This document shows, in pieces, positions 39,822 to 49,061 of a DNA stretch of 64,000 nucleotides (positions are counted from its first letter, which is position 1; every line of letters begins with the position of its first letter). The DNA comes from JBNAGF01 sp049801055 (lineage in GTDB: Bacteria > Pseudomonadota > Alphaproteobacteria > Rhodobacterales > Rhodobacteraceae). Both the position numbers and the translations under genes were made by a program. Under the pieces are notes generated by a model, which saw nothing but the letters and a program-made list of their open reading frames with translations, was not told the origin of the DNA and searched no databases. The stretch lies in NCBI RefSeq assembly GCF_049801055.1, contig NZ_JBNAGF010000004.1, positions 1-64,000 of the forward strand. The letters are read 5' to 3'.

Positions 39822-41573
39822 TCAGTGCTGTTGATCAGTTGTCTTGAATTTCTTGTCGCGTTCGATGATCAGCTGCGACAGGAAGGTGCCCAGCCCGACC
39901 AGGATCACTGCGACGATACCCAGAGCGGCCCCCGCGCCACGCCCCGAGGGCGTCTGCATGAACAGGTAGATGCCATAGGCCAGCGGTGCGTCGCTTTCGG
40001 AACTCACCAACATGATGGTGGCCGAAAGTTCCACCGCGGCGGTGGCAAACGAGGTGACGAACCCGGCAAGGATCCCGCCCGACATCAGCGGCACCACGAT
40101 GCGCCGGATGGTGCTGGCCTTGGTGGCGCCCAGGCTCTCGGCAGCTTCTTCCAGCGCGAGGCTGACCTGCTGCAGCGCTGCCGTGCAGGCGCGCAGGGCA
40201 TAAGGCAGGCGGCGGATCATCAGCGCCAGCGCGATGATCACCCACCAGCTTGCCATCGGCTTGTCGGTGAACGGGATGTCGATCGAATGGAACACCCGCA
40301 GATAGCCGATGCCCAGCACTACCCCCGGCACAGCCAGCGCCGCAGTGGCCAGATAGTCGAGCGCCTTGCGACCCCAGATGTTGGTGCGGATCACGATATA
40401 GGCAATCGCCGTGCCGATGATGACGTCTAGAACCGCGGCGATCCCGGCATAGAGCAGCGTGTTGGTGATGAACTGCTTGGAGTTCTCCCACATCGTCACG
40501 TAGTTCTGGAATGTGTAGCCGTCGGGAAGCGGTGCAAAGCTCCAGATCGTGCCAAAGCTCAGCAGCGCGAGACCGATATGCGGCGAAAGCACGAACAGCA
40601 GGATCAGGATGACAACGCCATAGGCCATGATCTTCTCGCCCCGTCTGAGATCGCGCTTGCTGAGCCCACCGCCGCCTTTCTGGACCGTCGCGTAGTCCTT
40701 GCCGCGCATCACCAGGAAGGAGGCCCAGAGTGAAAAGATCGAGAACAGGACCAGGATAAAGCTGATGACATAGCCCATCGGATCGCTGATCCCGATCGAG
40801 GAGATCCGCAAAAACGCCTGCGGCGCCAGCATGTTGTTGACGTTCAGCAGCAAGGGCGTGCCGAGATCATCGAACACCTTGATGAACACCAGCGCGGCGC
40901 CGGCGATATAGCCCGGCATGGCCAGCGGGAACACGATGCGGCGGAACAGGCGCAGGCCCTGGCTGCCGAGGTTCTGGGCGGCTTCCTCCATCGACCGGTC
41001 AATATTGCGCAGCGAGGTCGAGAGATTGATCAGGATGAACGGGAAATAGTGGATCGACTGAACAAGGATCACACCGTTCAGGCCTTCCATGAAGGGGATC
41101 GAGAAACCCAAATGCTCTTTTAGCAACAGGTTCACGGTGCCGTTGCGGCCAAAGATCAGCTGCATTGCAACCGCGCCGACAAAAGGCGGCATGATCAGCG
41201 GGATGAAGCCGAGCGACTGGATCAGGACCGAACCGGAAAAATTGAACCGCGTGGTGATGTACGCAAGCGGCAGGGCAATGATGGTGGCAAAGACCACCGA
41301 CATGGCCGAGACATAGAACGAGTTCCAGAAACTTTCGCGGAATAGAGAAGTGCGGAAGAAATCCACGAAGTTCTGTAGTGTCAGCCCGCCGGTATTGGGG
41401 TCGACAAAGGCAACGTAGATCACCTGAAGGACCGGTATGATGAGCAGCCCGATCAGCAGCATGGCGATGATCAGCGCAACGGCGTGAAGCCCGCTGACAT
41501 TCGGAAAAAACCGTGCAGGCAGGCGGTCGATCGGCGACGCGCCACCGGCTGTGGGTTGCGGTTGATTGGACAT
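39822..41573 (-). CDS. ABC transporter permease, two fused domains
   Basis: This 583-residue inner-membrane protein joins two BPD_transp_1 domains of six or so segments each. Both coupling EAA loops are visible: EEAAQNLGSQGLRLFRRIVF near residue 205 and EEAAESLGATKASTIRRIVV near 485. This double-domain layout is typical of the iron(III)/2-aminoethylphosphonate/hexose-phosphate (FbpB, PhnV, AfuB) importer family, where one gene replaces two permeases. The gene follows the binding protein by 99 bases that hold two hairpins. The substrate is discussed with the binding protein. Confidence 0.9.
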   Translation of the reverse strand: MSNQPQPTAGGASPIDRLPARFFPNVSGLHAVALIIAMLLIGLLIIPVLQVIYVAFVDPNTGGLTLQNFVDFFRTSLFRESFWNSFYVSAMSVVFATIIALPLAYITTRFNFSGSVLIQSLGFIPLIMPPFVGAVAMQLIFGRNGTVNLLLKEHLGFSIPFMEGLNGVILVQSIHYFPFILINLSTSLRNIDRSMEEAAQNLGSQGLRLFRRIVFPLAMPGYIAGAALVFIKVFDDLGTPLLLNVNNMLAPQAFLRISSIGISDPMGYVISFILVLFSIFSLWASFLVMRGKDYATVQKGGGGLSKRDLRRGEKIMAYGVVILILLFVLSPHIGLALLSFGTIWSFAPLPDGYTFQNYVTMWENSKQFITNTLLYAGIAAVLDVIIGTAIAYIVIRTNIWGRKALDYLATAALAVPGVVLGIGYLRVFHSIDIPFTDKPMASWWVIIALALMIRRLPYALRACTAALQQVSLALEEAAESLGATKASTIRRIVVPLMSGGILAGFVTSFATAAVELSATIMLVSSESDAPLAYGIYLFMQTPSGRGAGAALGIVAVILVGLGTFLSQLIIERDKKFKTTDQQH

Positions 41574-41602
41574 GTTGTCACCCGGCGAATGAGTTGGAAA
41601 GT

Positions 41603-41661
41603 GGCTTCGGCATCAGGGCGACGCCGAAGCCAGGGCGGGGCAGTTAGGAAGGACCTGCCCC
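41603..41661 (-). other. Two hairpins between binding protein and permease genes
   Basis: GGCTTCGGC (41603-41611) pairs with GCCGAAGCC (41623-41631), and GGGGCAG (41637-41643) with CTGCCCC (41655-41661); both stems are perfect with 11-base loops. No T-run follows. Such stems often protect the binding-protein mRNA so that it is made in excess over the membrane subunits. Confidence 0.65.
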
Positions 41662-41672
41662 GGTACTAGCGG

Positions 41673-42998
41673 TTACATGCCCGCCGCTTTATCAGCCAGT
41701 TCCTTGGCCTTGCGGTAGTTTTCGACAACCATGGTGTCCCACTGCTGTTCAACCTCGGCCTGACGCTCGCCGACCTCGTCGGTGGCCTTCTTGCGCTTCT
41801 TGGTAAAGATCGCGGCAAAATCGGCATCCAGTGACTTGGCCTCGTCAATCGGGTTGGCGTCGATCAGGGCGCGGGCTTCGGCGATCAGTGCCTTGGCTTC
41901 GGCATTGTCGCCGCCTGTGTGCTTGGCTTCGGCCTTCTGCACGGCACCCACGGCGGCGCGCAGATCGTCCAGACGATAGGTGATCATCACGTCAAACATC
42001 GAGTTCACGAGGTTGTAGCGCGCACCGGACTTGGCCACGTCGAACTTGACCGCTGCACCGATAGAGCTGTCCTCGAACGGGTTGGGGAAGCCTTTGGGCG
42101 CATTGGAATAGGTCGCCGGGTTGATCGGCAAACGCATGATGGCGGGGTCCAGCAGAACCTCCTGACCCTCCGGGGTCAGCAGATATTCGACAAAAGCCTG
42201 CGCACTGCCAGCATTCGGTGCGTTGTTGACCACGGCGATGTTGGCCGGCACCAGTGCGGTGACTTCGGGGTAAGCGAAGTCAACCGGGAACCCTGAGGCT
42301 TTGGACGAGAAGCCGAAGAAGTCGATCACGATGCCCAGGCCGAAATTGCCGGTGTTCACGCCGTCCGGAACCCCGAACGAACGTTCGGTTACGGTCGAGA
42401 AGTTGCCCGCGATCCACTTCCACTCGGACCAGCCCTTATCCCAGCCTTCGCCCTGCAACAGGGTTTCGACGGTCAGGTGTGTGGTCCCCGAGCGCGACGG
42501 GGCCGACATGCCTACATGGCCGTGATAAGCGGCATCCTTGAGGTCGGCCCAGTTCTTGGCCGGGGCCAGGTCGTTGGCCTTGAGGTAGCGTTCGTTCCAC
42601 ATGATGCCGTAACCGGCCGCGGCAAAGCCGAAATACTTGCCGTCCGGGTCGTTCATCGGATAGGCACCGATTTTCTCGGGGATGCCTTCGGATTTAATGG
42701 CGACATCGGCGAGCAGGCCATCGCCTTTTAGAACTTCGAACGCGTCCGGAGCCGAGGCCCAGAAGATGTCGGCGGTGTTGGCATCCGAGATTTCCTGGAT
42801 GTATTTCACCCCGGCCGAAGTTTTCTTGTTCAGGATCTCCAGGTCGATACCGGGATTGGCGGCCTCGAATGCCGCTTCGATCGGGCCGGTCATCGAACTT
42901 GGGAACGAGGTGACGACAACAACCTTGTCGGCCGCAAAGGCCGCGGATGCCGTGCTCAGGGCCAGAGCCGCCACGGATGCGCGAAGTGTGAATTTCAT
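41673..42998 (-). CDS. ABC transporter substrate-binding protein
   Basis: This 441-residue periplasmic protein has a signal peptide (FTLRASVAALALSTASAAFA) and the FbpA/AfuA-type fold. Ligand-region signatures include VVVVTSFPSSMTGPIEAAFE, SAPSRSGTTHLTVETLLQGE and AYPEVTALVPANIAVVNNAP. A long Lys/Ala/Glu-rich helical tail follows from about 350, which is longer than usual. Residues 30-300 are clearly similar to the PgtC-like sensor at 46410. Family members bind iron, phosphonates or sugar phosphates; the Pgt-like regulators and the lost phosphatase favour a phosphorylated organic ligand (inference). GGAGG precedes the ATG. Confidence 0.87.
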   Translation of the reverse strand: MKFTLRASVAALALSTASAAFAADKVVVVTSFPSSMTGPIEAAFEAANPGIDLEILNKKTSAGVKYIQEISDANTADIFWASAPDAFEVLKGDGLLADVAIKSEGIPEKIGAYPMNDPDGKYFGFAAAGYGIMWNERYLKANDLAPAKNWADLKDAAYHGHVGMSAPSRSGTTHLTVETLLQGEGWDKGWSEWKWIAGNFSTVTERSFGVPDGVNTGNFGLGIVIDFFGFSSKASGFPVDFAYPEVTALVPANIAVVNNAPNAGSAQAFVEYLLTPEGQEVLLDPAIMRLPINPATYSNAPKGFPNPFEDSSIGAAVKFDVAKSGARYNLVNSMFDVMITYRLDDLRAAVGAVQKAEAKHTGGDNAEAKALIAEARALIDANPIDEAKSLDADFAAIFTKKRKKATDEVGERQAEVEQQWDTMVVENYRKAKELADKAAGM

Positions 42999-43019
42999 GG
43001 TTTCCTCCCATTGATGGAC

Positions 43020-43038
43020 AGCAACCGCGCTGCCCCAA
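43020..43038 (-). promoter_or_regulatory. Possible sigma54-like promoter of the importer operon
   Basis: The minus strand reads TTGGGGCAGCGCGGTTGCT, with the GG-N10-GC spacing of sigma54 promoters and a good TTGCT -12 part. The -24 part matches less well. It would start transcription about 11 bases before the binding protein start codon, leaving a very short leader. The adjacent regulator lacks the motif that contacts sigma54, so the call is weak. Confidence 0.25.
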
Positions 43039-43122
43039 CGATGGACAAACCCTAACGAGCGGCTTTTGCTGCGCTCAACGGCGGATTCGGAAACCGGTGC
43101 GATTGCCGGAATGGGTCACATT

Positions 43123-43142
43123 TGACACGCGATAACGTGTCA
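43123..43142. promoter_or_regulatory. Inverted repeat upstream of the importer operon, candidate operator
   Basis: TGACACG, six bases, CGTGTCA form a perfect inverted repeat 125 bases upstream of the binding protein start and 16 bases past the regulator stop. It is a natural candidate for the binding site of the response regulator. Confidence 0.45.
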
Positions 43143-43157
43143 GAAGCGACCCGGAAT

Positions 43158-44402
43158 CTAGTCGAGGCCGCAGTGCTTCAACCGCAGATAGAGCCGTTTT
43201 CGCGGAATCCCCAGAAGATCCGCCGCTGCCGCCTTGCGTCCGCCGCTCTGAATCAGGGCATTGGTCAGCAGTTCGCGCTCATGCCGCAACATGGCCTCGT
43301 CATAGCTTTCACTGATCTCGGTGGCGGCGGGACCTCCGATCCGGACAGTCAGGCCGACCACGAGCTTTTCGGCAACATTGCGCAGCTCGCGCACATTGCC
43401 GGGCCAGTCGTAATTGCCCACCGCGTCGAGATCCGGCACCGGCAGCGATTTCTGCGATTTGCTATGCCGCGCTGCCGCCTGGCGGATAAAATGGTCCAGC
43501 AACAGAAACACATCGCGGCCCCGCTCCCGCAGGGGCGGCAGTTCGATCTGTGCCACGTTTATCCGGTAGAGCAGGTCGCTGCGCAGTCTGCCTTCGACCA
43601 GCAGATCCTCGGGTTTTTTCCCGACTGAGGCCACCACACGCGGGGCCTGTGCCTCATCAAAGATGCGCAGCACCTGCGCCTGCAACTGATCAGGCAGGGA
43701 CTCGATGTCCTGAAGATGCAGGCTGCCGCCAATGGCCCGCGCCACCGCACCGCCCTCATCGAAGAGAATGCGCTCCATATTGTCGGCGCTGATTGCGGAA
43801 CAATTGACCACAACAAACTCACCGCTTGCATTGGGCGACAGGTCATGGATTGCGCGCGCGGCGGCGGTCTTGCCGGTTCCATCCTCGCCCCAGAGCAGCA
43901 CGTCGACCTGCAACGGTGCCACAGCATGAATGTCGCGCCGCACAAATCGCATCGCCTTGGACCGCCCCACGATCCGTTCATTCAGCGGGATCGCATCCCG
44001 CACTTGGTTCTGCAGGCTGGCCACCTCGATCTGCAGGCTGCGCATCTTGAGCGCGCGCAGAACCACTTGATGCAGGTGATCCGGATGGACCGGCTTTTCC
44101 AGAAACTCGAACGCGCCATTGCGCAACGCCTGCACCGCCACCGGCACATCCCCATGACCAGTGAACAGAATGACGGGAACGTCCGGGGCGAGGCGGTTCA
44201 CCTCTTCCTGAAACTCCAGCCCGCTCATGCCGGGCATGCGAATGTCGCTCAGGACCACGCCGGGCCATTCCGGGTCGACCTCTTCCAGCGCCTGGGCGGC
44301 CCGAGCGAATCCGCGCGCGGGCAGCTTATGTTTCTCGAACGTGTCCAGAACAGCCTCGCGTAGGTCGTCGTCGTCATCCACCACGAATATCAGCGCCTGC
44401 AT
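43158..44402 (-). CDS. PgtA-like response regulator
   Basis: This 414-residue regulator (Salmonella PgtA is 415) has a receiver domain (VVDDDDDLREAV, phospho-acceptor Asp in VLSDIRMPGMSG near 52, Lys in EKPVHPDH), an AAA+ domain (Walker A GEDGTGKT near 166, RNVAEKLV sensor part) and a C-terminal Fis-type helix-turn-helix (GRKAAAADLLGIPRKRLYLR). The AAA+ domain lacks the GAFTGA loop and has LQD in place of the usual LDE of Walker B, so it is unlikely to activate sigma54. ATG at 44402 follows GGGAG and overlaps the kinase gene by 29 bases. Confidence 0.85.
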   Translation of the reverse strand: MQALIFVVDDDDDLREAVLDTFEKHKLPARGFARAAQALEEVDPEWPGVVLSDIRMPGMSGLEFQEEVNRLAPDVPVILFTGHGDVPVAVQALRNGAFEFLEKPVHPDHLHQVVLRALKMRSLQIEVASLQNQVRDAIPLNERIVGRSKAMRFVRRDIHAVAPLQVDVLLWGEDGTGKTAAARAIHDLSPNASGEFVVVNCSAISADNMERILFDEGGAVARAIGGSLHLQDIESLPDQLQAQVLRIFDEAQAPRVVASVGKKPEDLLVEGRLRSDLLYRINVAQIELPPLRERGRDVFLLLDHFIRQAAARHSKSQKSLPVPDLDAVGNYDWPGNVRELRNVAEKLVVGLTVRIGGPAATEISESYDEAMLRHERELLTNALIQSGGRKAAAADLLGIPRKRLYLRLKHCGLD

Positions 44403-46413
44403 CCTGATTGCTCCCATCGCGCAAAACCAGGGTTGCCGCCGCGCCCGGACCATCCTCGTTCGGGGTCAGCTGCAGATCTCCCTGCAAATCCTTCATGATG
44501 TTGTAAGAGATCGACAGCCCCAGTCCCAGCCCCTTGCCGACATCCTTTGTAGTGACGAAGGGATCCAGTGCGCCGGTGGGTGAGATCAGGTCGAACCCGG
44601 CACCGTTATCGGTTACCATCAGATGCACGGTCCCGTCCCTGACCTCGGCGGCGATATTGATACAGCCTTGCCGGTCAGCCTGCTGGATCGCGTCCAGCGC
44701 GTTGGACAGAACGTTGACCAGAACTTGCTCGATCAGGATCTTGTCGCCAAGAACGCTGAGCACGCCCAGCCCGTCTTCCACCCGCACATTGACATCGTCC
44801 TGAGCGATCCTGGCCTGCAACAACGCCAGTGAATCCGCCACCAGACCGTCCAGAGCCAGCCGATCCTCGCTGAATTCCGAACGCCGGGCGAAGTTCCGCA
44901 GGTAGGCGATGGTGCGTGTCATACGGTCGATCAGCCCCCCCAGCCGGGTGATCTGGCGTTCCGTCATGTCGGTGTTGCCCTCGGCCACGTAATCCTGCAG
45001 CAGGCCCAGCCTGTGCTGCATCGCCGCCAGCGGTTGGTTCAGTTCATGTGCAATGCCTGCCGACATCTGACCCAGCGCGGCCATCTTGCCGGCCTGAATC
45101 AGTTCCTTCTGGGTTTGATTGAGCGACTCCACCGCACGGCGGCGCTCCTGCACCTCGCCTTCCAGCGATGCAAGGGCGGCATCGCGAGTTTCGATGGAGC
45201 GTTCGAATTCCGAGATCGCCAGAGACAACTGGCCGATTTCGTCCTCTTCGCGCCCCGCCTTTAACCGCAGATTCTGGGCCTGCGCGATATCCCCCAGCAG
45301 CCGGGTCATGCGCCGCAAAGGGCGCACGATGCCCGTGCGCACATAACCGAACAACACCCCGGCTCCGATCAGCGCCGCCAACACGGTCAACCCGATCAGC
45401 CAGCGGATGGCAACACTGGAGTCGCGCATCGACTGTTCAGTTTCGGCAAGAATGCGGGCGCGTTGCTCGGCGCCGGTCTCTGACAGCACGGCTTGCAGGG
45501 CGCTGAGATCCTCCTGCAACGCCGCCAGCCCGGTCAGAATTCCGGCCTGACCTTCGAGCCAGTCCCGGCGCAACCGGAAAATCCCGGCTTCGCTTGTGGC
45601 CACCGGTACCAGCGCCTCCGCCGACTGGCGCAGGGTTGTCAGTTCGGGCTTGTCCCGAAGCTGGCCCAGCAGAACCTCCATCCGCACCAGCGCATCGTCG
45701 GTCAGATCGCGCAGCTGGTCCAATTGCTGGACGTTGTCGGCCACTGCGCCCTGAAAGATCAGCGTCACGGCATTGGCGGCACCGTCCCCAAGGCGGCGCA
45801 CCGTATCGCGCTGGCGGGCTTCTTCTTCGATCAATGCCGCCTGACGAGACCGAAATTCCGGGTCTGCACTTCTGACGATGCTACTCATGGCCACGGATAT
45901 GTTGAAAGCAAAATCGCTTAGCAGGGGATCGACCTCATCCTGCACGTCAGCGTTCAGCCAGCGCAGCGCGTTCAACTGGGTCTCCATGTTCCGTTCGGAT
46001 TGCGCGACCGCAGACTGCTGATGTTGAATCTGTCTCAGATGATCGCTGACCCCTTGCACGATTTCGGGCGCACGCCCCGCCGGGCTGGCCTTTGCGATCG
46101 GGGTCAGGCTTTCGGTCAAACCGTCCACAAGTTCCGACAGCTCTGCACCTGCCGTTTCAGCGGGGCCGAGGCGCTGCCCGACGATCCGGGTCGCGATCGT
46201 CGAAAGCCGGGCTGAATACTCTGCCAACGTGCTGACCGCAGCCAGCGCCGGAATCTGTTGCGAAGCGATAGCGGAATAATCGCGCTGTGCCTTAAGAAAG
46301 AACAGGATCGATACTGCCAGCACCAGCCAGACGATCAGAATGATCCCCGAAATCGTCAGCAACAACCGGTTCCAGACCGAAGCACGGGGCAGCAGGCTTC
46401 GCGCGCCGCTCAT
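44374..46413 (-). CDS. PgtB-like sensor histidine kinase
   Basis: This 679-residue kinase (Salmonella PgtB is about the same size) has a first membrane segment at residues 17-42, a large periplasmic helical sensor region to about 335, a second membrane segment (WLIGLTVLAALIGAGVLFGY), a HAMP domain, a coiled coil, a HisKA domain with the phospho-acceptor in GIAHELNQPLAAM near 467, and an HATPase domain (NVLSNALDAI, DNGAGFDL, GKGLGLGLSI). It overlaps the upstream sensor-protein gene by four bases. It should phosphorylate the adjacent regulator in response to the PgtC-like protein. Confidence 0.88.
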   Translation of the reverse strand: MSGARSLLPRASVWNRLLLTISGIILIVWLVLAVSILFFLKAQRDYSAIASQQIPALAAVSTLAEYSARLSTIATRIVGQRLGPAETAGAELSELVDGLTESLTPIAKASPAGRAPEIVQGVSDHLRQIQHQQSAVAQSERNMETQLNALRWLNADVQDEVDPLLSDFAFNISVAMSSIVRSADPEFRSRQAALIEEEARQRDTVRRLGDGAANAVTLIFQGAVADNVQQLDQLRDLTDDALVRMEVLLGQLRDKPELTTLRQSAEALVPVATSEAGIFRLRRDWLEGQAGILTGLAALQEDLSALQAVLSETGAEQRARILAETEQSMRDSSVAIRWLIGLTVLAALIGAGVLFGYVRTGIVRPLRRMTRLLGDIAQAQNLRLKAGREEDEIGQLSLAISEFERSIETRDAALASLEGEVQERRRAVESLNQTQKELIQAGKMAALGQMSAGIAHELNQPLAAMQHRLGLLQDYVAEGNTDMTERQITRLGGLIDRMTRTIAYLRNFARRSEFSEDRLALDGLVADSLALLQARIAQDDVNVRVEDGLGVLSVLGDKILIEQVLVNVLSNALDAIQQADRQGCINIAAEVRDGTVHLMVTDNGAGFDLISPTGALDPFVTTKDVGKGLGLGLSISYNIMKDLQGDLQLTPNEDGPGAAATLVLRDGSNQDAGADIRGG

Positions 46414-47669
46414 TCACCCGCCGCCTCAAGCTGACCGAGCAGGGCTGTGGCCCGGTTCAGCAAATCTCCGGAGGCCGAGCGCCATTGGTGCAGGCTGTCC
46501 TCCTGCTGGTCGGACAGGTTGGTAAACGCATTGGCATTGGTTGCCTGCCCCTCATTGCCGACCTCACCTTCTGCAACCGGCATGGTGGTCAGAAGACGGC
46601 GGATCTCGATCATCGCCAAAGATGGAGCCGGGCTGAGCTCTTCCAGCGCCCGCAATCGCCGCCAGGCATCGCGCCGCGCTTCGAACACCTCGAACACAAA
46701 GGCGTCAAACAGGGCATTCACCGCCCAATACCGCTCGCTGGCCAGCGCGGCGTTGTATTCCAGCCAGTTCAGCGCCAGCGCGTTTTCCAGCACCTTATGG
46801 TAACTGGCCGTGGCCTCGGCCCGGATTTTTCCGGAATGCGGCGTGCGAGCAATGTCCGGCGACAGCAGCAGGCGCTGCCCGACATCGGACACCACGAAGC
46901 CGACGAAATCCGCCGCCGCGCCGGGCGCACGTCCGTCCGCCAGAATGGCTATGCGCGCCGGCGTGACCATGACCGGCGTGCCATAGACAAAGGCCAGATC
47001 ATCCTGCGCCCGCGAATGTGCCAGAAAATCGATGGCCAGGCCAAGCTCAAACCGGCCATTGGCCACGCCATCCAGAACCGTGAAGCTGCGAGCGCTGATG
47101 GTGCTCAAGTTGCCCGCCAGTTCCAGCAGATAAGCCCAGCCTTCCTGCCACCCGCGCACTTGGAGAAACCTTTCGAGCACCATATGCGCCGAACCGGACC
47201 GCGACGGGCGCGCCATGGCAATCAACCCGGCATAGTCAGGTGTCAGAAGCCGGTCCCAGCTGGCGGTGCCGGTTCCGGCACCTGGCTGCTTGTGGGTCCA
47301 GCCGAGCGCGGAGTAGGCAAAGGAAAACACCTCTGCCTGGCCGGAACTCGCCGAAAGCGCCAATAGCCCGTTCTGACTGAGCAGTTCGAACGGCTCAGGC
47401 GATGAGGACCAGAACAGGTCGAACTGCCGGTCATTGCCCCGCAGCAATTCGTCAACCGAGGCATTGGTGTTCTTGTTCAGTGTCACGATTTCCACGTCCG
47501 GAAACCGTTCCGTGAAGGCGGAAACGAAAGGTTGGTAAAAGCCGGGCGGCATGGAGGTGAGGATACGCAACTGCTCGGCGCGCGCTTGCACGCCGGACAT
47601 AAGCGCAACGAGGCAGGAACTCACCCCAAGCAGGCGTTTCAGGACAATAATCGCCCTGAACTTCATCAT
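46410..47669 (-). CDS. PgtC-like periplasmic sensor protein
   Basis: This 419-residue protein has a signal peptide (KFRAIIVLKRLLGVSSCLVA, then cleavage near AEQL) and a periplasmic binding-protein domain followed by a helical tail. It shares colinear motifs with the importer's binding protein (WSSSPEPFELL against WASAPDAFEVL, RPSRSGSAHMVLERFLQ against APSRSGTTHLTVETLLQ). In Salmonella, PgtC signals phosphoglycerate outside the cell to PgtB. As it is fused into the kinase operon, a sensing and not transport role is likely. The second of three near ATG codons (47669) has AAGG at the best distance. Confidence 0.83.
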   Translation of the reverse strand: MMKFRAIIVLKRLLGVSSCLVALMSGVQARAEQLRILTSMPPGFYQPFVSAFTERFPDVEIVTLNKNTNASVDELLRGNDRQFDLFWSSSPEPFELLSQNGLLALSASSGQAEVFSFAYSALGWTHKQPGAGTGTASWDRLLTPDYAGLIAMARPSRSGSAHMVLERFLQVRGWQEGWAYLLELAGNLSTISARSFTVLDGVANGRFELGLAIDFLAHSRAQDDLAFVYGTPVMVTPARIAILADGRAPGAAADFVGFVVSDVGQRLLLSPDIARTPHSGKIRAEATASYHKVLENALALNWLEYNAALASERYWAVNALFDAFVFEVFEARRDAWRRLRALEELSPAPSLAMIEIRRLLTTMPVAEGEVGNEGQATNANAFTNLSDQQEDSLHQWRSASGDLLNRATALLGQLEAAGE

Positions 47670-47927
47670 TGCCATCCTTTACGCCCCCAGTTTGCATGCT
47701 TTTCAGTGAGCAGAGTCGATCTTGGTCTCGTTGCTGCCAGTCGCTGTGTGCCGCAGCAATGTCAGCTTTCGGGAAACAGGTCCAGCTTTGCAAAGTCAGG
47801 CATGGGCTCCAAGTGCTCGTTCGCAGCGCTCAGGGCAAAGGACCGCTCGCAGCCCGAAGCGGAACTTGCTCTACGTACGACCGAGCTATTTCAAGTATTC
47901 TTGGCATTCGTCGCGAACGCCGGCTAT

Positions 47928-48781
47928 TCAGAGATTGAACCGCAACCTGATACCAAACACGAGAGAGTCTTCCGCGTTGAAGCCTTGGTTCTTGAGGTAT
48001 TGGACGTCGGCTGTCAGCGCGAGGTTGTCAGCCACGACCAATCGATAAAACGCCACGAACGTGGTCTGGTTTTTCAGCTCTGCGGCGACGGGTTCCGCCC
48101 ATGTAGCGGCGACACCGATCAGGTCGTCGTAGAAACCGGGGCGCCAGATCAGGCCTGCCGTTGCCCCCCGCTTTGCGATGGGGTCAATGCCATCCGACCA
48201 ACCCAGGCGCCCAAATACCATCAGATCGTTTTCGAAGCTGTAGTTGCCGGACAATACAATCCCTGAACTGGAGGGAAGGCCTTTTTCCTCGCGGGCATCG
48301 ATGTGATAGGCGGCAAGATGGATGTTTGTGAGGTATCTTTGGTTACGGGCCGGGGTCCAGCCGATCTGGACATATTTGTAAAACTCGGCCCCACCCGGGA
48401 ACCATTCAACGTCGTTCAACGAGCCGTTTGCATCCGAGGCGATCCCAAGAACGTAGATCTGATCGGTGAGGTAAACGCCACCACTAACCCCGAAACCCGG
48501 GTCTGGGATGGTCAGTACTGGATTATAGTTGATGACAGAGTTCTGAAAGCCGGTGCGCGGCCCACGTAGCCCAGGATGTCGGTGTAATCACCTGGGTCGA
48601 TCCGGCCCGCTACGATGCCGCCACGACCGCCCATGATGGCCTGAGACCAATAGGCCACGGACAGCAAGGTGCCGTTGTCTCCGAACGTGAGGCCAGTCAG
48701 ACCGGCATATCCGATCTCTCCGGCCAATCCTGCCGGCGTTTGCCCCAACCCCAGCTTGTGGCGGTTCGCCAGGAGCCTCAT
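47928..48781 (-). pseudogene. OprB-type carbohydrate porin, truncated and frameshifted
   Basis: Two minus-strand frames join into one porin remnant. The first (48781 to about 48560) reads GLAGEIGYAGLTGLTFGDNG and DPGDYTDILGYVG. After a one-base shift near 48560 it continues with NPVLTIPDPGFGVSGGVYLT, DVEWFPGGAEFYKYVQIGWT and the C-terminal strand SLVFGIRLRFNL. The signal peptide and the first half of the barrel are missing. OprB porins pass sugars across the outer membrane. It lies directly before the Pgt-like operon and may once have served the same substrate. Confidence 0.75.
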
Positions 48782-49061
48782 TCCGGCTCCTCGACGAAAG
48801 AGTAATAATTATGAATTGGCGATTGGTTTCTGCCGAAGTCTGCCTAGGGTGGTCGGATCGAACGCCCTAGGAGAGTGCTGAAGAGAGTAGTCTCGAGGTC
48901 GACCATGGCTTTGCAAAGTCTGGTTTCTGCGCATCCCAGAAATTCGGATCTGACCCGGTTGTAGGTCCAGCGAACGGCGGCTTCGTCCGCAAAGCGGTCG
49001 CTGGTGATCCTAGCAACGAACGCTCGCCTCGAGCCCTAAGCAGCTAAACGTTTCTTGGTTG
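48782..49061. other. Gap of 280 bases
   Basis: No gene or clear signal. It separates the porin remnant from the cyclase gene; part of it may be degraded porin sequence, though I cannot read any. Confidence 0.3.

Noticed and set aside
38494..39834. A 446-codon plus-strand frame opposite the ABC ATPase
   Set aside because: All ATPase motifs are on the minus strand; the plus product is low-complexity.
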